Below are positions 1 to 8,325 of a stretch of 47,760 nt of DNA, piece after piece; the first letter of the stretch is position 1; each line of letters begins with the position of its first letter. The DNA is from Nocardia niwae NBRC 108934 = DSM 45340. Lineage in GTDB: Bacteria; Actinomycetota; Actinomycetes; Mycobacteriales; Mycobacteriaceae. The stretch is from contig NZ_BDCK01000054.1 of NCBI RefSeq assembly GCF_001613465.1, forward strand, positions 1 through 47,760. The letters run 5' to 3'. Under the pieces are notes generated by a model that was not told where the DNA came from, made no database searches, and saw only the letters and a list, made by a program, of their open reading frames with translations. A program made the position numbers and the translations under genes.

Positions 1-5
1 GAGGA

Positions 6-527
6 CTATTCCTGAGTCAGAGTCAGGCTCCGGTTTTCGGTGGTGTCGTTATGGATCTCGACCTGGCTCATGTCCTCGGCGTCAGGCGGCAGGTAGGCGA
101 ACGCGGCGGTGATCTCGACCGCACGGCCATCGTAGTAATACGTCATGAGTTCAATGCCGTCGCCGTCGTGAGCATCTGCGCGATTCGGGCCCTCGCCGTA
201 GTCGTAGCCCAATGGCACCCTGACCTTCGTCTGCCGAGATTCGCCGTCACAGGTCACCCGATCCAGCGCCTCGTCTTTCATACGGACGGGTTGGCCTTCC
301 GGGCTTGTGAACCGTTCGGACTCGACCTTGACCCACAGGGCGTTGGCCTGGCCGGGTTCGCAGACGTAGGTGATCTCGGCGACGACCCACCAGCTGTAGT
401 CGCCGTGTGCGTCTGGGAACGCTCTCCCGATCCATATGCTGGTCGTTGCGCTGGCCGGTCCGGCTGCGTTGACCAGTACGGCGGCGGTCAACGCGAGTAT
501 CGAAGCGAAAAGTCTTCCACGAACCAC
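6..527 (-). CDS. small secreted protein of unknown function
   Basis: A 173-residue protein that I do not recognise. It begins with a classic signal peptide: a short basic start (VRGR), a hydrophobic stretch of about 20 residues and a probable signal peptidase I site after PASA, so it is likely exported. The mature part is acidic and has two cysteines (in VCEPG and VTCDG) that could form a disulfide. The open frame extends upstream to 650, but the GTG at 527 is preferred because AAAGG sits 8 nt upstream and the signal peptide starts there; the upstream extension reads like non-coding sequence. No neighbour explains its role. The secretion call is firm; the function is unknown. Confidence 0.7.
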   Translation of the reverse strand: MVRGRLFASILALTAAVLVNAAGPASATTSIWIGRAFPDAHGDYSWWVVAEITYVCEPGQANALWVKVESERFTSPEGQPVRMKDEALDRVTCDGESRQTKVRVPLGYDYGEGPNRADAHDGDGIELMTYYYDGRAVEITAAFAYLPPDAEDMSQVEIHNDTTENRSLTLTQE

Positions 528-1152
528 TATGTGTGCCTTTCGGTGTCGGCAGGTGGTGGGACAGATCCGTCGAGCAGACCGCAGCCTAGACCACGCCACA
601 CAGCAGTTATGCTTAAGCCCTATGAATAGTTCTGTAGGGATGCTGGACACCTGAAACCCAGGCAGAACGAGAGACCGGTCCGCGGTAACTGCTCGCGTGA
701 CTTTTCTGCCCGAACCCCCGCATACAGCTCGACCTTCGACTGACGAGGCGACAGCTGCTCACTTCCACCAGGACCGGACCCGAGACCAAGCACACCGATC
801 CTCGCACCGCAACCAAGATCACGACGTCAAAATTCGCCGGTACGAACATTTCCCGACCCCGACTGACGCCAACATCCACCGATGAGTGACGTCACAGATG
901 GCCGATAGAACCAGGCAGCGTTCACGCGAGCGCCTGCGATCTACGTATGGGTCAGCACGACACCCGTGAGATCGCGGCCTCGCAGATCCGATTCCCAGGA
1001 GCGACGTCATTTCCATGCGCACGACCCGAAGGTCTTCTGCTCGGTCATGGAGACAGGGCCGCCGCGGTCCACCAACAAACCACCTACTGAATTCTCCGTG
1101 GTGGGTTCCGTGGTCGGCACGGATGGCGCCGGGGTGGCCCGTTCCTATCGTT
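528..1152. other. gap with no recognised gene
   Basis: About 625 bases between the minus-strand secreted-protein gene and the plus-strand VOC gene. Open frames on both strands lack recognisable protein motifs and good ribosome binding sites. The region presumably holds the two divergent promoters, but I could not identify a convincing -35/-10 pair. Confidence 0.5.
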
Positions 1153-1788
1153 ATGGACATGGAAATCACCACGAAGACCAGCACCGACATCACCATCGAA
1201 CTCGAAGTGGCCGACCCCCGAGCCGCCGCCGCGATCTACGAGTCCGCCTTCGGGCTCGGTGACCGGATCGGGTTCCGCGCCTCGCTGACCCCCAGCACCG
1301 GATTCCGCGGATTCCTGCTGTCGCTGGTCGTCTCCCAGCCCTCCGCGGTCGACAGCCTCGTCATCACCGCCGTCGCAGCCGGGTTCAGCATCGTCAAACC
1401 GGCCAAGAAGAGCCTGTGGGGATACGGCGCGGTCCTGCAAGCACCCGAAGGCACGATCTGGAAGGTCGACACCTCCAACAAGAAGGACGTCGGGCCGTTC
1501 ACTCGCGAGATCGACAACCTGGTATTGCTGCTCGGCGTGGCAGATGTCAAGGCCAGCAAGCAGTTCTACGTCGATCGCGGGTTCACGGTCGCGAAGAGCT
1601 TCGGCGGCAAGTACGCCGAGTTCGCCAACCCGGGTTCGCCGGTGACCCTGGCGATGTATCCGCGCAAGGCCGCCGCCAAGGACGCCGGGATGTCGCCGGA
1701 AGGCAGCGGATCGCACCGCATCGTGATGGACAGCGGCCTTGGTTCGTTCACCGACCCGGACGGGTTCACGTGGGAAACCACGGCCTGA
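1153..1788 (+). CDS. VOC/glyoxalase-fold protein
   Basis: A 211-residue protein of the vicinal oxygen chelate (glyoxalase/bleomycin resistance) fold. Two repeats are visible: an N-terminal one opening with a beta strand and the pattern ELEVADPRAAAAIYESAFGL, and a second with DNLVLLLGVADVKASKQFYV and a closing DPDGFTWE motif typical of these modules. Members bind metals or act as small-molecule binding, isomerase or dioxygenase proteins; the substrate cannot be told. The ATG at 1153 is chosen because homology starts there (ATG 1159 is also possible, no clear Shine-Dalgarno); the frame stays open to 1015 without family-like sequence. It lies 41 nt upstream of the DUF1905-like gene, so co-transcription is likely. 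Confidence 0.75.
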   Translation: MDMEITTKTSTDITIELEVADPRAAAAIYESAFGLGDRIGFRASLTPSTGFRGFLLSLVVSQPSAVDSLVITAVAAGFSIVKPAKKSLWGYGAVLQAPEGTIWKVDTSNKKDVGPFTREIDNLVLLLGVADVKASKQFYVDRGFTVAKSFGGKYAEFANPGSPVTLAMYPRKAAAKDAGMSPEGSGSHRIVMDSGLGSFTDPDGFTWETTA

Positions 1789-1829
1789 GCCCACAAGTTG
1801 ACCAGCGGCAGAACAGCAGGAGAAGGCTC

Positions 1830-2264
1830 ATGAAGTTCCGGACCCACGTCGAACCGCCCGAGCCCATGCGTGGCCTGGAAGTTCCGCCCGAGGTGGTGGC
1901 CGCGCTCGGCGAGGGCGCGCGGCCACCGGTGACGATCACGATCAACGGGCATTCCTGGAAGAGCCGGGTCGCCCTCATGCGCGGTCGCTACCTGCTCGGC
2001 CTCAGCAACGACAACCGGCAGGCCGCGGGTGTCGAGATCGGCGAGGAAATCGAGGTCGAGGTCGAACTCGACACCGAGCCTCGTGTCGTCGTCGAACCAC
2101 CGGACTTCGCCGAAGCTCTGGACGCCGACCCCGTCGCCCGCGCCGCCTACGACGACCTTGCCTACAGCCGCAAGCGCGAGCACGTGCACGCCATCGAGAG
2201 CGCGAAGAAGCCCGACACGCGTCAACGGCGCATCGAGAAGGCCATCGCCACCTTGCAAGGCTGA
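1830..2264 (+). CDS. DUF1905/YdeI-OmdA-like protein
   Basis: A 144-residue protein resembling the DUF1905 plus OmdA/YdeI family. Residues 1 to about 85 form the beta-rich DUF1905 part (motif PPVTITINGHSWKSRV, then RYLLGLSNDNR and an acidic EIEVEVELDTE strand). The C-terminal 55 residues carry the helical YdeI-type tail (AYDDLAYSRKREHVHAIESA, then RQRRIEKAI). The biochemical role of the family is unclear; YdeI relatives have been linked to bacteriocin tolerance, but nothing here proves that. The ATG at 1830 has AGGAG 7 nt upstream. It is probably in one transcript with the preceding VOC gene. The decay zone starts directly after its stop codon. Confidence 0.78.
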   Translation: MKFRTHVEPPEPMRGLEVPPEVVAALGEGARPPVTITINGHSWKSRVALMRGRYLLGLSNDNRQAAGVEIGEEIEVEVELDTEPRVVVEPPDFAEALDADPVARAAYDDLAYSRKREHVHAIESAKKPDTRQRRIEKAIATLQG

Positions 2265-2375
2265 AATTCGGTAGCGATATCCGCCGACTGTCTACACGGG
2301 TCAGAGGAACGCCACCAGTGCCAGTAACTGAATCCGCTTCCGACCCGACGGCACCCAACACCCGCACCGATCCCC

Positions 2376-2913
2376 CCGCTCCACCCGTTTGCGGCCGACC
2401 GGGATGCCGCGCCGTGCCAGCATCGCGTGCACGCGGGGAGAGCCGTAAGTGCCGCCGGAGCTGGTATGGATATCGACGATCTCGGCCAGCAACGCCTCGT
2501 CGGCGATCTGCCGCGCCGAAGGCTGTTGCAGACGTTTGCACCACCAGTAATAGGTTGACGAGGCGATACCCAGCACCCGCAATACGAGCTCGACCGGGTG
2601 CCGGCTGTCCTTCACAAACCGCACGATCACCTCCGGGTCTGGCCGAGCTCCGAGGCGAAATACGCACTCGCAGACCGCAGGATGTCGTTCACACGCTCCA
2701 ATTCGGCCACCTGTTTACGCAGCCGCTTGTTTTCCTCGGCCAGATCAGCGGACGCCGGTTCCGGTCGCTGGCCGGTATCGGCCTGGCGGATCCAGTTCCG
2801 CAGCGTCTCGTGATGCACCCCGAGCTGCTGGGCGAGCTTACGGATCAAGTCGGTTTCGGGTCCGACTCCAGATACAAGCGAACCGCTCGAGCCTTCAACT
2901 CGTCCGGATACTT
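2376..2913 (-). mobile_element. decayed IS3-type transposase remnant (orfA/orfB)
   Basis: Remnant of an IS3-family element in two overlapping frames. The orfA part reads KYPDELKARAVRLYLESD, has a one-base frameshift near 2849, and continues as LIRKLAQQLGVHHETLRNW (helix-turn-helix) and a leucine-rich coiled coil; it ends at 2627. The orfB part starts at 2630, a 4-base overlap typical of IS3 programmed frameshifting, with the N-terminal HTH_21-type sequence ASSTYYWWCKRL and TYGSPRVHAMLARRG. Similarity stops after GRKRVER near 2376, so the whole DDE catalytic core is missing. No N-terminal start or terminal inverted repeats were found. The element cannot transpose by itself. Confidence 0.8.
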
Positions 2914-2934
2914 CTACTTATCTCGTAACGGTTC

Positions 2935-3088
2935 GCGTTCCAGTCTGTCTTCGCATCCTCGCGAACGATGGCGGTCAGCTCGTGTGCGATAGCCCGCATC
3001 GTCTCATCTGCATGGCTAGGCGCGCCGACTCATTGGAGCCCAGGGCGTCTAAGAAGGCCAGTTCGCTGTCGGTGAGCCCGGTCTTTTC
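2935..3088 (-). pseudogene. fragment of type I restriction enzyme R subunit (HsdR C-terminus)
   Basis: Two adjacent minus-strand frames together resemble the C-terminal tail of HsdR. The first reads TGLTDSELAFLDALGSNES; the second, after a frameshift near 3000, reads MRAIAHELTAIVREDAKTDW. In intact HsdR proteins these motifs (LTDEELAFYDAL, then IAxELTxxVRxxxxxDW) follow each other in one frame close to the C-terminus. After DW the similarity stops abruptly about 20 bases from the IS3-like remnant. No HsdM, HsdS or rest of HsdR is visible. It therefore looks like the leftover of a lost restriction-modification locus. The assignment rests on motif memory only. Confidence 0.6.
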
Positions 3089-3228
3089 TCCACAGGTGCT
3101 ACCTACTCGCGAAATTATCTGTGGTGGCTTATCGCCAGTCCCGCGGACTTGGACCCTTAAGGGCGGGGGATACGTCCGTCCCCGCTGGCGACCAGGGGTC
3201 CCGGCCAAGCCAGGACCCCTGGTCACGG

Positions 3229-3567
3229 CTACTGGAACGAACTCACGTTGTTCACCTGGTTCCCCCGCAAGTCCCCATGGAAGTGTGCCCAGACTGTGCC
3301 GGTGGCGCACTCGTACACCTCTGAAGCCCAGGAAGCCCACAAGAAGAATACGTGGCTACCGTCATCGAACTGGCCACTGGTGTCACCGGGCGGAATCACG
3401 ATCACCCTCAGGCGGGCCCCATCTCGGCCGTTTGCTACCACGGCGGCGACGGGGCTGTCCGAGTCGTTGTGCAACTTGTACCAGCCGATCGAGGCACGTT
3501 CGGTCGCCTCCGACGCGACGGACATCGGATACTGCTCGACCTCGAGATCTTGCTCAGCTTTGGTCAT
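3229..3567 (-). CDS. hypothetical protein
   Basis: A 112-residue protein without signal peptide or membrane segment. I do not recognise the family. It is rich in short beta-like stretches (VAAVVANG, LRVIVIPPG, HVFFLWASWASEVYECATG). The ATG at 3567 has a near-perfect Shine-Dalgarno (GAAGGAGG, about 6 nt spacing), which makes translation credible despite the neighbouring gene debris. It is followed by a region without genes and then by the HsdR fragment. It may be cargo of the same acquired segment. Confidence 0.6.
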   Translation of the reverse strand: MTKAEQDLEVEQYPMSVASEATERASIGWYKLHNDSDSPVAAVVANGRDGARLRVIVIPPGDTSGQFDDGSHVFFLWASWASEVYECATGTVWAHFHGDLRGNQVNNVSSFQ

Positions 3568-3659
3568 TCGCTTCCTCCTTCGATTGTGCGCTCGTCACAC
3601 AAGGAGCCGGTGGCGCGAACCCGCACAGGCACACCCGAGCCCACGCCCAGCTGCCAGTA

Positions 3660-4208
3660 TCACCCCACGATCTGGCTCCACCCGTCCACGAGGTGACGCA
3701 TCAAGTCGCTGAAGAATCCGTTCACCTGACCTGCCTGCTGGGGCGTGTGCGACATCAGCGATTGAAGGAAGTCGAACTCCTTTGTCAGCAGGTTGAGCTG
3801 CAGGTTGGTGACCGCTTCGAATACGGAAACGATCACCCCTTGCCAGTCGGGGTGCTGGCTGCCGAGGCTTCTGAGTGCTGCCTTGGTCGAGTCCTGCAGC
3901 TGGATGAACTGGGTTTGGGCGCTTTCCATCAGTTGATTGATCAGGTCCTCGAATTGTTCGCCTGAGATGTCACCGGCGAGGACGCGCTGAGCGTACGCGT
4001 ACGCGGCGTCGTCGGTGTGGCGCAGCTGCTCCAACATGCCGGTCTCGGCCGGTTGAACGGCGTCTTTGACCTCCTGCGGAACATTCGCCGTTCTGACCTC
4101 GGGGATGAGAGTGGAGGACTCCACCGAAACTGTGCCGTCGCCGGCGCTGTGGCCCTGGGCGATGGTGTCGAGCAGAGTGGAGAATTCCTGTGGATCGGTT
4201 CTGGTCAT
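3660..4208 (-). CDS. hypothetical alpha-helical protein
   Basis: A 182-residue soluble protein of unknown function. It looks almost entirely helical and Gln-rich (FEDLINQLMESAQTQFIQLQ, then VSVFEAVTNLQLNLLTKEF). No signal peptide or known catalytic motif is seen. The ATG at 4208 is preferred over the GTG/ATG-like starts upstream because GGAGGGG lies 3-5 nt before it. It lies about 90 nt upstream of the hypothetical gene at 3229-3567 on the same strand, so the two could be one operon. The helical, coiled-coil-like character would suit a structural or binding role, but this is speculation. Confidence 0.6.
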   Translation of the reverse strand: MTRTDPQEFSTLLDTIAQGHSAGDGTVSVESSTLIPEVRTANVPQEVKDAVQPAETGMLEQLRHTDDAAYAYAQRVLAGDISGEQFEDLINQLMESAQTQFIQLQDSTKAALRSLGSQHPDWQGVIVSVFEAVTNLQLNLLTKEFDFLQSLMSHTPQQAGQVNGFFSDLMRHLVDGWSQIVG

Positions 4209-4496
4209 TTCCCCTCCAACGAGATCGTGCACTGCCTGGCAGTCGATGACACGAACCCGGCCAGATCACGCAACAGTCCCCGGAGCCGTGTCGCGGTGAG
4301 CCGGTCGAACGGGTCAGTGCACACGGCAGACCCGCCCAGTGGCTCCCCACCTCTACGCGGCGCTCAACCACAAGGTTATGAGCACCTCTGGGAGGCAGGG
4401 ATCACCTATTCCGGATGAAACCCGCGGGAATGTCGAGAACCGATCGGTTCCAACATCGCAAGCGGTTGCTACTGGACCAAGCAGCTCGCCGGGACG

Positions 4497-4821
4497 TCAG
4501 TTGAGGTGAACGGTCAGGTTGGTGCTCGTCTCGGAGATGACCTCGACGTGGATGTAGCCGCGGGCTGCTTTGTAGCTGCCGGTGCCTCCAGTGATCGCGA
4601 TGTCGTACTCGGCCTTGCTGGGCGTGCCGGGATCTACCACCATGCCCTGACCCGTCATCTGCCCATCGGGTAGCCACAGGGTGGCTTGGCAACTCACTTC
4701 CACCGATCCGTTCGATACGGACACGACCGTGCAGACAACGCTGTGAAGGCCGACGTTCTGCCCGTTCGTGGGACCAGTCGTCGGTGGAGATCAGCACGTC
4801 ACCTGGATCGAGGCGGCCATT
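4497..4821 (-). pseudogene. frameshifted dirigent/allene-oxide-cyclase-like gene
   Basis: The 3' part (4497-4790) reads QNVGLHSVVCTVVSVSNG, then ATLWLPDGQMTGQG and AITGGTGSYKAARGYIHVEV, the pattern of small bacterial allene oxide cyclase-barrel/dirigent-like secreted proteins. Its frame is closed upstream by a TGA at 4791-4793. The missing preceding strand (GDVLISTDD) is found in another frame at about 4775-4803, so a single frameshift near 4777 breaks the gene. The usual signal peptide and N-terminal strands upstream of 4821 are absent. A GTG at 4724 could start a 75-residue product, but it would lack half the barrel. Most likely a dead gene, unless the frameshift is a sequencing error and the 5' end lies elsewhere. 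Confidence 0.55.
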
Positions 4822-5094
4822 GCCGGGCGTGATCGACCGGGGTCCGGCTCGTTTCGTCCGCGACCAGTTCAATCAGCTTCTTCGCCATGACCGGATGATC
4901 CCCACTGCGACGGCTGATTCCGAGAAGAGCAAACCGAATCAGCAGTGGGTATTGAGAATCGATCGGTTCTCCAACACCATCCCTCCGGCGGTGTGTCCAG
5001 GTGCTCAGGTCAGCCGATCCGCGCACCGGGCGCCTCGGCTCGGCGCGATCGCGGGTGGCTTCATCGGCCGGGGGATGTCCGGCCAGGATCCGGT

Positions 5095-5284
5095 TCAGCT
5101 CGACGCGTATCGGGGCTGTGGGGCTTGCCCGCCCGCGGTGGGTAGTTCGGTGAGGATCCGCCCGGCCAGTTCGCGTAGTCGCACGTTGGTGTGTTGCGAA
5201 GCAGGACCGCAGCAGCGCGAACGCTTGCTGTTCACCGATCCCGTACACCAGCATCAACATCCCTTTGGCCTGCTCGATCCCCCC
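5095..5284 (-). pseudogene. frameshifted ANTAR domain fragment
   Basis: The minus strand encodes IEQAKGMLMLVYGIGEQQAF followed by ALLRSC, the first two helices of an ANTAR RNA-binding antiterminator domain. After a one-base shift near 5198 the next frame continues SQHTNVRLRELAGRILTELP, the third helix, and ends in a TGA at 5095-5097. Together the pieces form one ordinary ANTAR domain. No GAF or response-regulator domain precedes it: the plus-strand recombinase fragment begins 3 bases away. ANTAR proteins bind paired hairpins in nascent RNA to prevent termination; this copy cannot do so as it stands. Confidence 0.65.
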
Positions 5285-5286
5285 GC

Positions 5287-5457
5287 GGCCGGGCCCTGAA
5301 ACTGTCGAAAGCCCGCCAGGTGCACCTGCTCGAACTGCACGCCGCCGGCGAGCACACCATCGCCGAGCTGGCGGAGCTGTTCGAGGTGTCGCGCCCGACG
5401 GTGTACCGAGTCCTCGACCGCGCCGGCATCACGGCAGCCACAGCGGATGCGGCATGA
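5287..5457 (+). pseudogene. C-terminal fragment of a serine recombinase (resolvase/invertase)
   Basis: The plus-strand frame ending at 5457 carries GRALKLSKARQVHLLELHAA and ELAELFEVSRPTVYRVLDR, the helix-turn-helix DNA-binding tail of Tn3-type resolvases and DNA invertases. The catalytic N-terminal domain with its serine is missing; upstream of 5287 the frame turns into sequence that on the opposite strand belongs to the ANTAR fragment. It is therefore a truncated 3' end, pointing to a past transposon or integrated element. In-frame starts upstream (for example at 5191) would add only unrelated residues. Confidence 0.7.
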
Positions 5458-5497
5458 CCGCCGCAACCACGTACCCTATCCCGGCCTGAACACCCCC

Positions 5498-6325
5498 ATG
5501 GGAAGCGAGCACCACACCGTGTCGATCACCGCTGACAGAACCGCCCTCACCGACCCCGCCCGGCTAGCCGCGGTACGCCGTTACGAGATCCTCGACGCTC
5601 CAACCGACGGCCAGTTCGACACCATCGCGGCGACCGCCGCAGCGGTGTGTGGCACCCCGATCTCCACGGTCAGCATCGTCGACGCCGACCGGGTCTGGTT
5701 CGCCGCGGCCAAGGGACTGGATGATGTCGCGCAGGTCGGCACGGAACCGGGACTGTGCGCGTCGGCGTTCTGCGCCGAGGGCCCGTACGTGGTCAACGAC
5801 GCGGTCACGGATCCGCGCACCCTCGATCATCCGTTGGTACGTGGTGAGCTGGGGCTGCGGTTCTACGCCGCCGCCCCGATCGTCACCGCCGACGGGCACC
5901 ACCTCGGCACCGTTACCGCGATCGACGCCGTGCCTCGGGAGTTGAGCGAGGTGCAGAGGACCGTGCTCGGCTATCTCGCCGACCAGGTCGCGCAGCACCT
6001 GGAGCTGCGCCTGGCCACCATCAAGGCGGTACGCGCCGAACGCCAGTTGCGCGACGATGCCGAGCAACGCGCCGCTGCCGCCGCCGAGCTCGCCGCCCAG
6101 ATACGAGCCGCGGCTGCCGTACAGGCCACCACGCCGCACCCTGAGCACTGCCAGCTCGGCGGCACCGCCGGCTGCACCGCGCCGGCGGAGCTGAAGATCG
6201 CCGATTCGTGGGGCGACTCGGCCTGGGGCTGCACCACCCACGTCGAAGAGGCCATCATCAACGTCCGTTCGGTGTTCATCGCCACCGAGGAACTCGGTGG
6301 CCTGGCCGCCTACCTCAACCGCTGA
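5498..6325 (+). CDS. GAF-domain protein with Cys/His-rich C-terminal tail
   Basis: A 275-residue cytoplasmic sensor-like protein. A GAF domain covers roughly residues 25-180 (DTIAATAAAVCGTPISTVSI, then GLCASAFCAEGPYVVNDA and APIVTADGHHLGTVTAID). An Ala/Glu/Arg-rich coiled coil follows at about 185-215. The last 60 residues form a conserved-looking module with Cys and His (EHCQLGGTAGCTA, then IADSWGDSAWGCTTHVEEAI) that could bind a metal or pair with another protein. No kinase, cyclase or ANTAR output domain is attached. The start is uncertain: ATG 5498 has no clear Shine-Dalgarno, GTG 5519 and ATG 5447 are in frame. GAF ligands cannot be predicted from this sequence. Confidence 0.72.
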   Translation: MGSEHHTVSITADRTALTDPARLAAVRRYEILDAPTDGQFDTIAATAAAVCGTPISTVSIVDADRVWFAAAKGLDDVAQVGTEPGLCASAFCAEGPYVVNDAVTDPRTLDHPLVRGELGLRFYAAAPIVTADGHHLGTVTAIDAVPRELSEVQRTVLGYLADQVAQHLELRLATIKAVRAERQLRDDAEQRAAAAAELAAQIRAAAAVQATTPHPEHCQLGGTAGCTAPAELKIADSWGDSAWGCTTHVEEAIINVRSVFIATEELGGLAAYLNR

Positions 6326-6877
6326 CCGTCACCACGAACCAACCTCCCGGCCCCCGTGCGGCACCGGCAGCCCGGGTGACCGCCCGCCACGCGCGCACTC
6401 GCAGCTACCGGCCTCGTGGTGCACTTGGCGTTTCCCCTGGGCGTCACTGCGGGGCAGCTGAGCGTCTGTTCGATCAGTTCGCGGGTCAGAACTCGCCGCG
6501 CGGAGGTGGCACGCGAGGTTCACCCATCTCGCGACGGCAGCGATGAACGGTGGGTCTATCGTCCGGACGGCTGGGAACGGCGGGGCAGCGACACCGCCGC
6601 GGGTCGATAACGTCAGTATCGCTCGATCAGCAGCCTGAACGGACGTCCGGACCGGCGACCCGGATGCGTTGCCCGATACCCGGTCAGCCGCCCTCGTCCT
6701 CCGTAGACCTCGAATATCACCCCGCAGACCGATTCCATCTCATACCAGAGGGTTACGAATAACGAGAATCCGGCCGATAGCTTCGGGGTATCGAAATCGG
6801 CGCCCGGCACCGACGTCGACCGGTGACAGCGTCGATGGACGGAGGTGGCGTCTCCGGCTCAGCTCTCAGGAAGATCT
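6326..6877. other. gap with no recognised gene
   Basis: About 550 bases between the GAF-protein gene and the desaturase gene. Short open frames on both strands show no family motifs. It must hold the promoter of the desaturase, but I could not fix it. No RNA gene was recognised. Confidence 0.45.
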
Positions 6878-7963
6878 ATGACGACACCTGCCTTGGTCCC
6901 CGAGTCATCTCCACGGTCGCCGCGGCGCGGCGCCGACGGTGACTACGCCCGTCTGTTGCGCCGGATCTCCGACGCGGGGCTGATGAACCGGCGTCCCGTC
7001 TACTACGCCGTCCGGCTCAGCCTTGTCGGGGTCGCGTTCGCAGGCGGCTGGGCGGCGTTCGTCCTCATCGGCGATTCGTGGTGGACGCTGATGGTCGCGG
7101 GGTTCATGGCGGTGACGTTCGCGCAGATCGCGCTCGTCATGCACGATGTCGCGCACCGCCAAGTCTTCCGGCTGCGGCAGCCGACGGAGCTTGTGGGGCG
7201 ACTCGTCGGCAACGCGGGCATCGGCCTGGGCTACGGCTGGTGGCAGGACAAGCACACCCGGCATCACGCCAACCCGAACCACGAGGAACTCGACCCCGAT
7301 GTCGCGCCCGACATTCTGGTCTGGTCACAGCGGCAGGCGCGGTCCAGCCGCGGTCTGGCTCGTCTCATCGGGAGAGCGCAGGCGTTCCTGTTCTTTCCCT
7401 TCCTGCTGCTGGAGGGCTTGAACCTCCATGTGGCCGGTGTCCGTGCGCTCGGAAATCGATCGATCAAGCACCGCGCATGGGAGGGCGCGCTGCTGTTCGT
7501 CCACTTCGCCACCTACCTGGCCGCGCTGTTCGCGGTCCTGCCCGCCGACAAAGCCTTCGCGTTCCTCGCTGTCCATCAGGGCCTCTTCGGCCTGTACATG
7601 GGCTGTATCTTCGCCCCGAACCACAAGGGCATGCCTACCTCGACCGGCGACGAGCGCCCCGACTACCTCCGCCGCCAGGTACTCACCTCCCGCAACGTGC
7701 GGGGTGGCGCGTTGACCGACCTCGTCCTCGGCGGGCTCAACTATCAGATCGAGCACCATCTGTTCCCGAGCATGCCGACGCCGAACCTGCGTCACGCCCA
7801 GGTGATCGTCCGCGACTACTGCACCGAAATCGGCGTGCCCTACCACGAAACCGGGCTGATCTCCTCTTACCGCGAGGCGCTGCGACACCTGCACCACGTC
7901 GGCGCTCCGCTGCGCGCCTCCGATCGACACCCGGATACGGCAGTGCCCCAGAGCAATCGCTGA
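6878..7963 (+). CDS. membrane fatty acid desaturase
   Basis: A 361-residue integral membrane di-iron desaturase. The histidine boxes are in place: HDVAH at 89-93, HTRHH at 126-130 and QIEHH at 290-294, the last in the context NYQIEHHLFPSMP typical of front-end/acyl-lipid desaturases related to mycobacterial DesA3-type enzymes; an additional H249 lies in FAPNHKGMP. Hydrophobic segments at about 45-65, 68-88, 165-185 and 203-245 fit a four-helix membrane core. It would use O2 and electrons from a ferredoxin/oxidoreductase to introduce a double bond into acyl chains. The ATG at 6878 follows AGGAAG; the upstream ATG at 6845 is less likely. The regioselectivity is unknown. Confidence 0.85.
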   Translation: MTTPALVPESSPRSPRRGADGDYARLLRRISDAGLMNRRPVYYAVRLSLVGVAFAGGWAAFVLIGDSWWTLMVAGFMAVTFAQIALVMHDVAHRQVFRLRQPTELVGRLVGNAGIGLGYGWWQDKHTRHHANPNHEELDPDVAPDILVWSQRQARSSRGLARLIGRAQAFLFFPFLLLEGLNLHVAGVRALGNRSIKHRAWEGALLFVHFATYLAALFAVLPADKAFAFLAVHQGLFGLYMGCIFAPNHKGMPTSTGDERPDYLRRQVLTSRNVRGGALTDLVLGGLNYQIEHHLFPSMPTPNLRHAQVIVRDYCTEIGVPYHETGLISSYREALRHLHHVGAPLRASDRHPDTAVPQSNR

Positions 7964-8325
7964 ACCCGAGCCGGGCATCACGACGCACCGGGCAGGCGGC
8001 GGGGTGTTGGGCGTCCGCTCATCGGCAGGCCCGGACGTCGGTCCGAACGATCGCCCCACTCGGTGGCGCGAGCAGTGGACTCGGCGTGTGCGTCGCACCG
8101 AGGATCGAACAGTGGCGACGACATCGCGTGCGATCAGCAGGTCGTAGTCAGCTGGACTCGGAATAGCCGCTCGAAACCGGATATTCTCCGAGCGTTGCGC
8201 TGAAGCACGAGCTGCTTGTCGGGGAGTGCGAGTTCCCGGTCGCGGCCAGCACCTGCGCGAGGCCCATGAACAGGCCCGGCCAGGGAACTGTTCCCGCTGG
8301 ACACGACCGGTGCGCATGGCCGACT
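7964..8325. other. gap with no recognised gene
   Basis: About 360 bases between the desaturase and the sigma factor gene. No coding frame with recognisable motifs was found on either strand. It likely contains the sigma-factor promoter; I saw no element that I could defend. Confidence 0.4.

Noticed and set aside
2002..2667. 221-codon minus-strand frame over the DUF1905-like gene and the IS remnant
   Set aside because: Arg-rich sequence in the wrong frame for both; no independent support.
2265..3228. intact insertion sequence
   Set aside because: The catalytic DDE part is missing, orfA is frameshifted and no terminal inverted repeats or target duplications were found.
4799..5260. 153-codon minus-strand ORF starting MLMLVYGIGEQQAF
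   Set aside because: Only the first 26 residues are ANTAR-like; the rest is out-of-frame sequence after a frameshift, so it was described as a pseudogene fragment.
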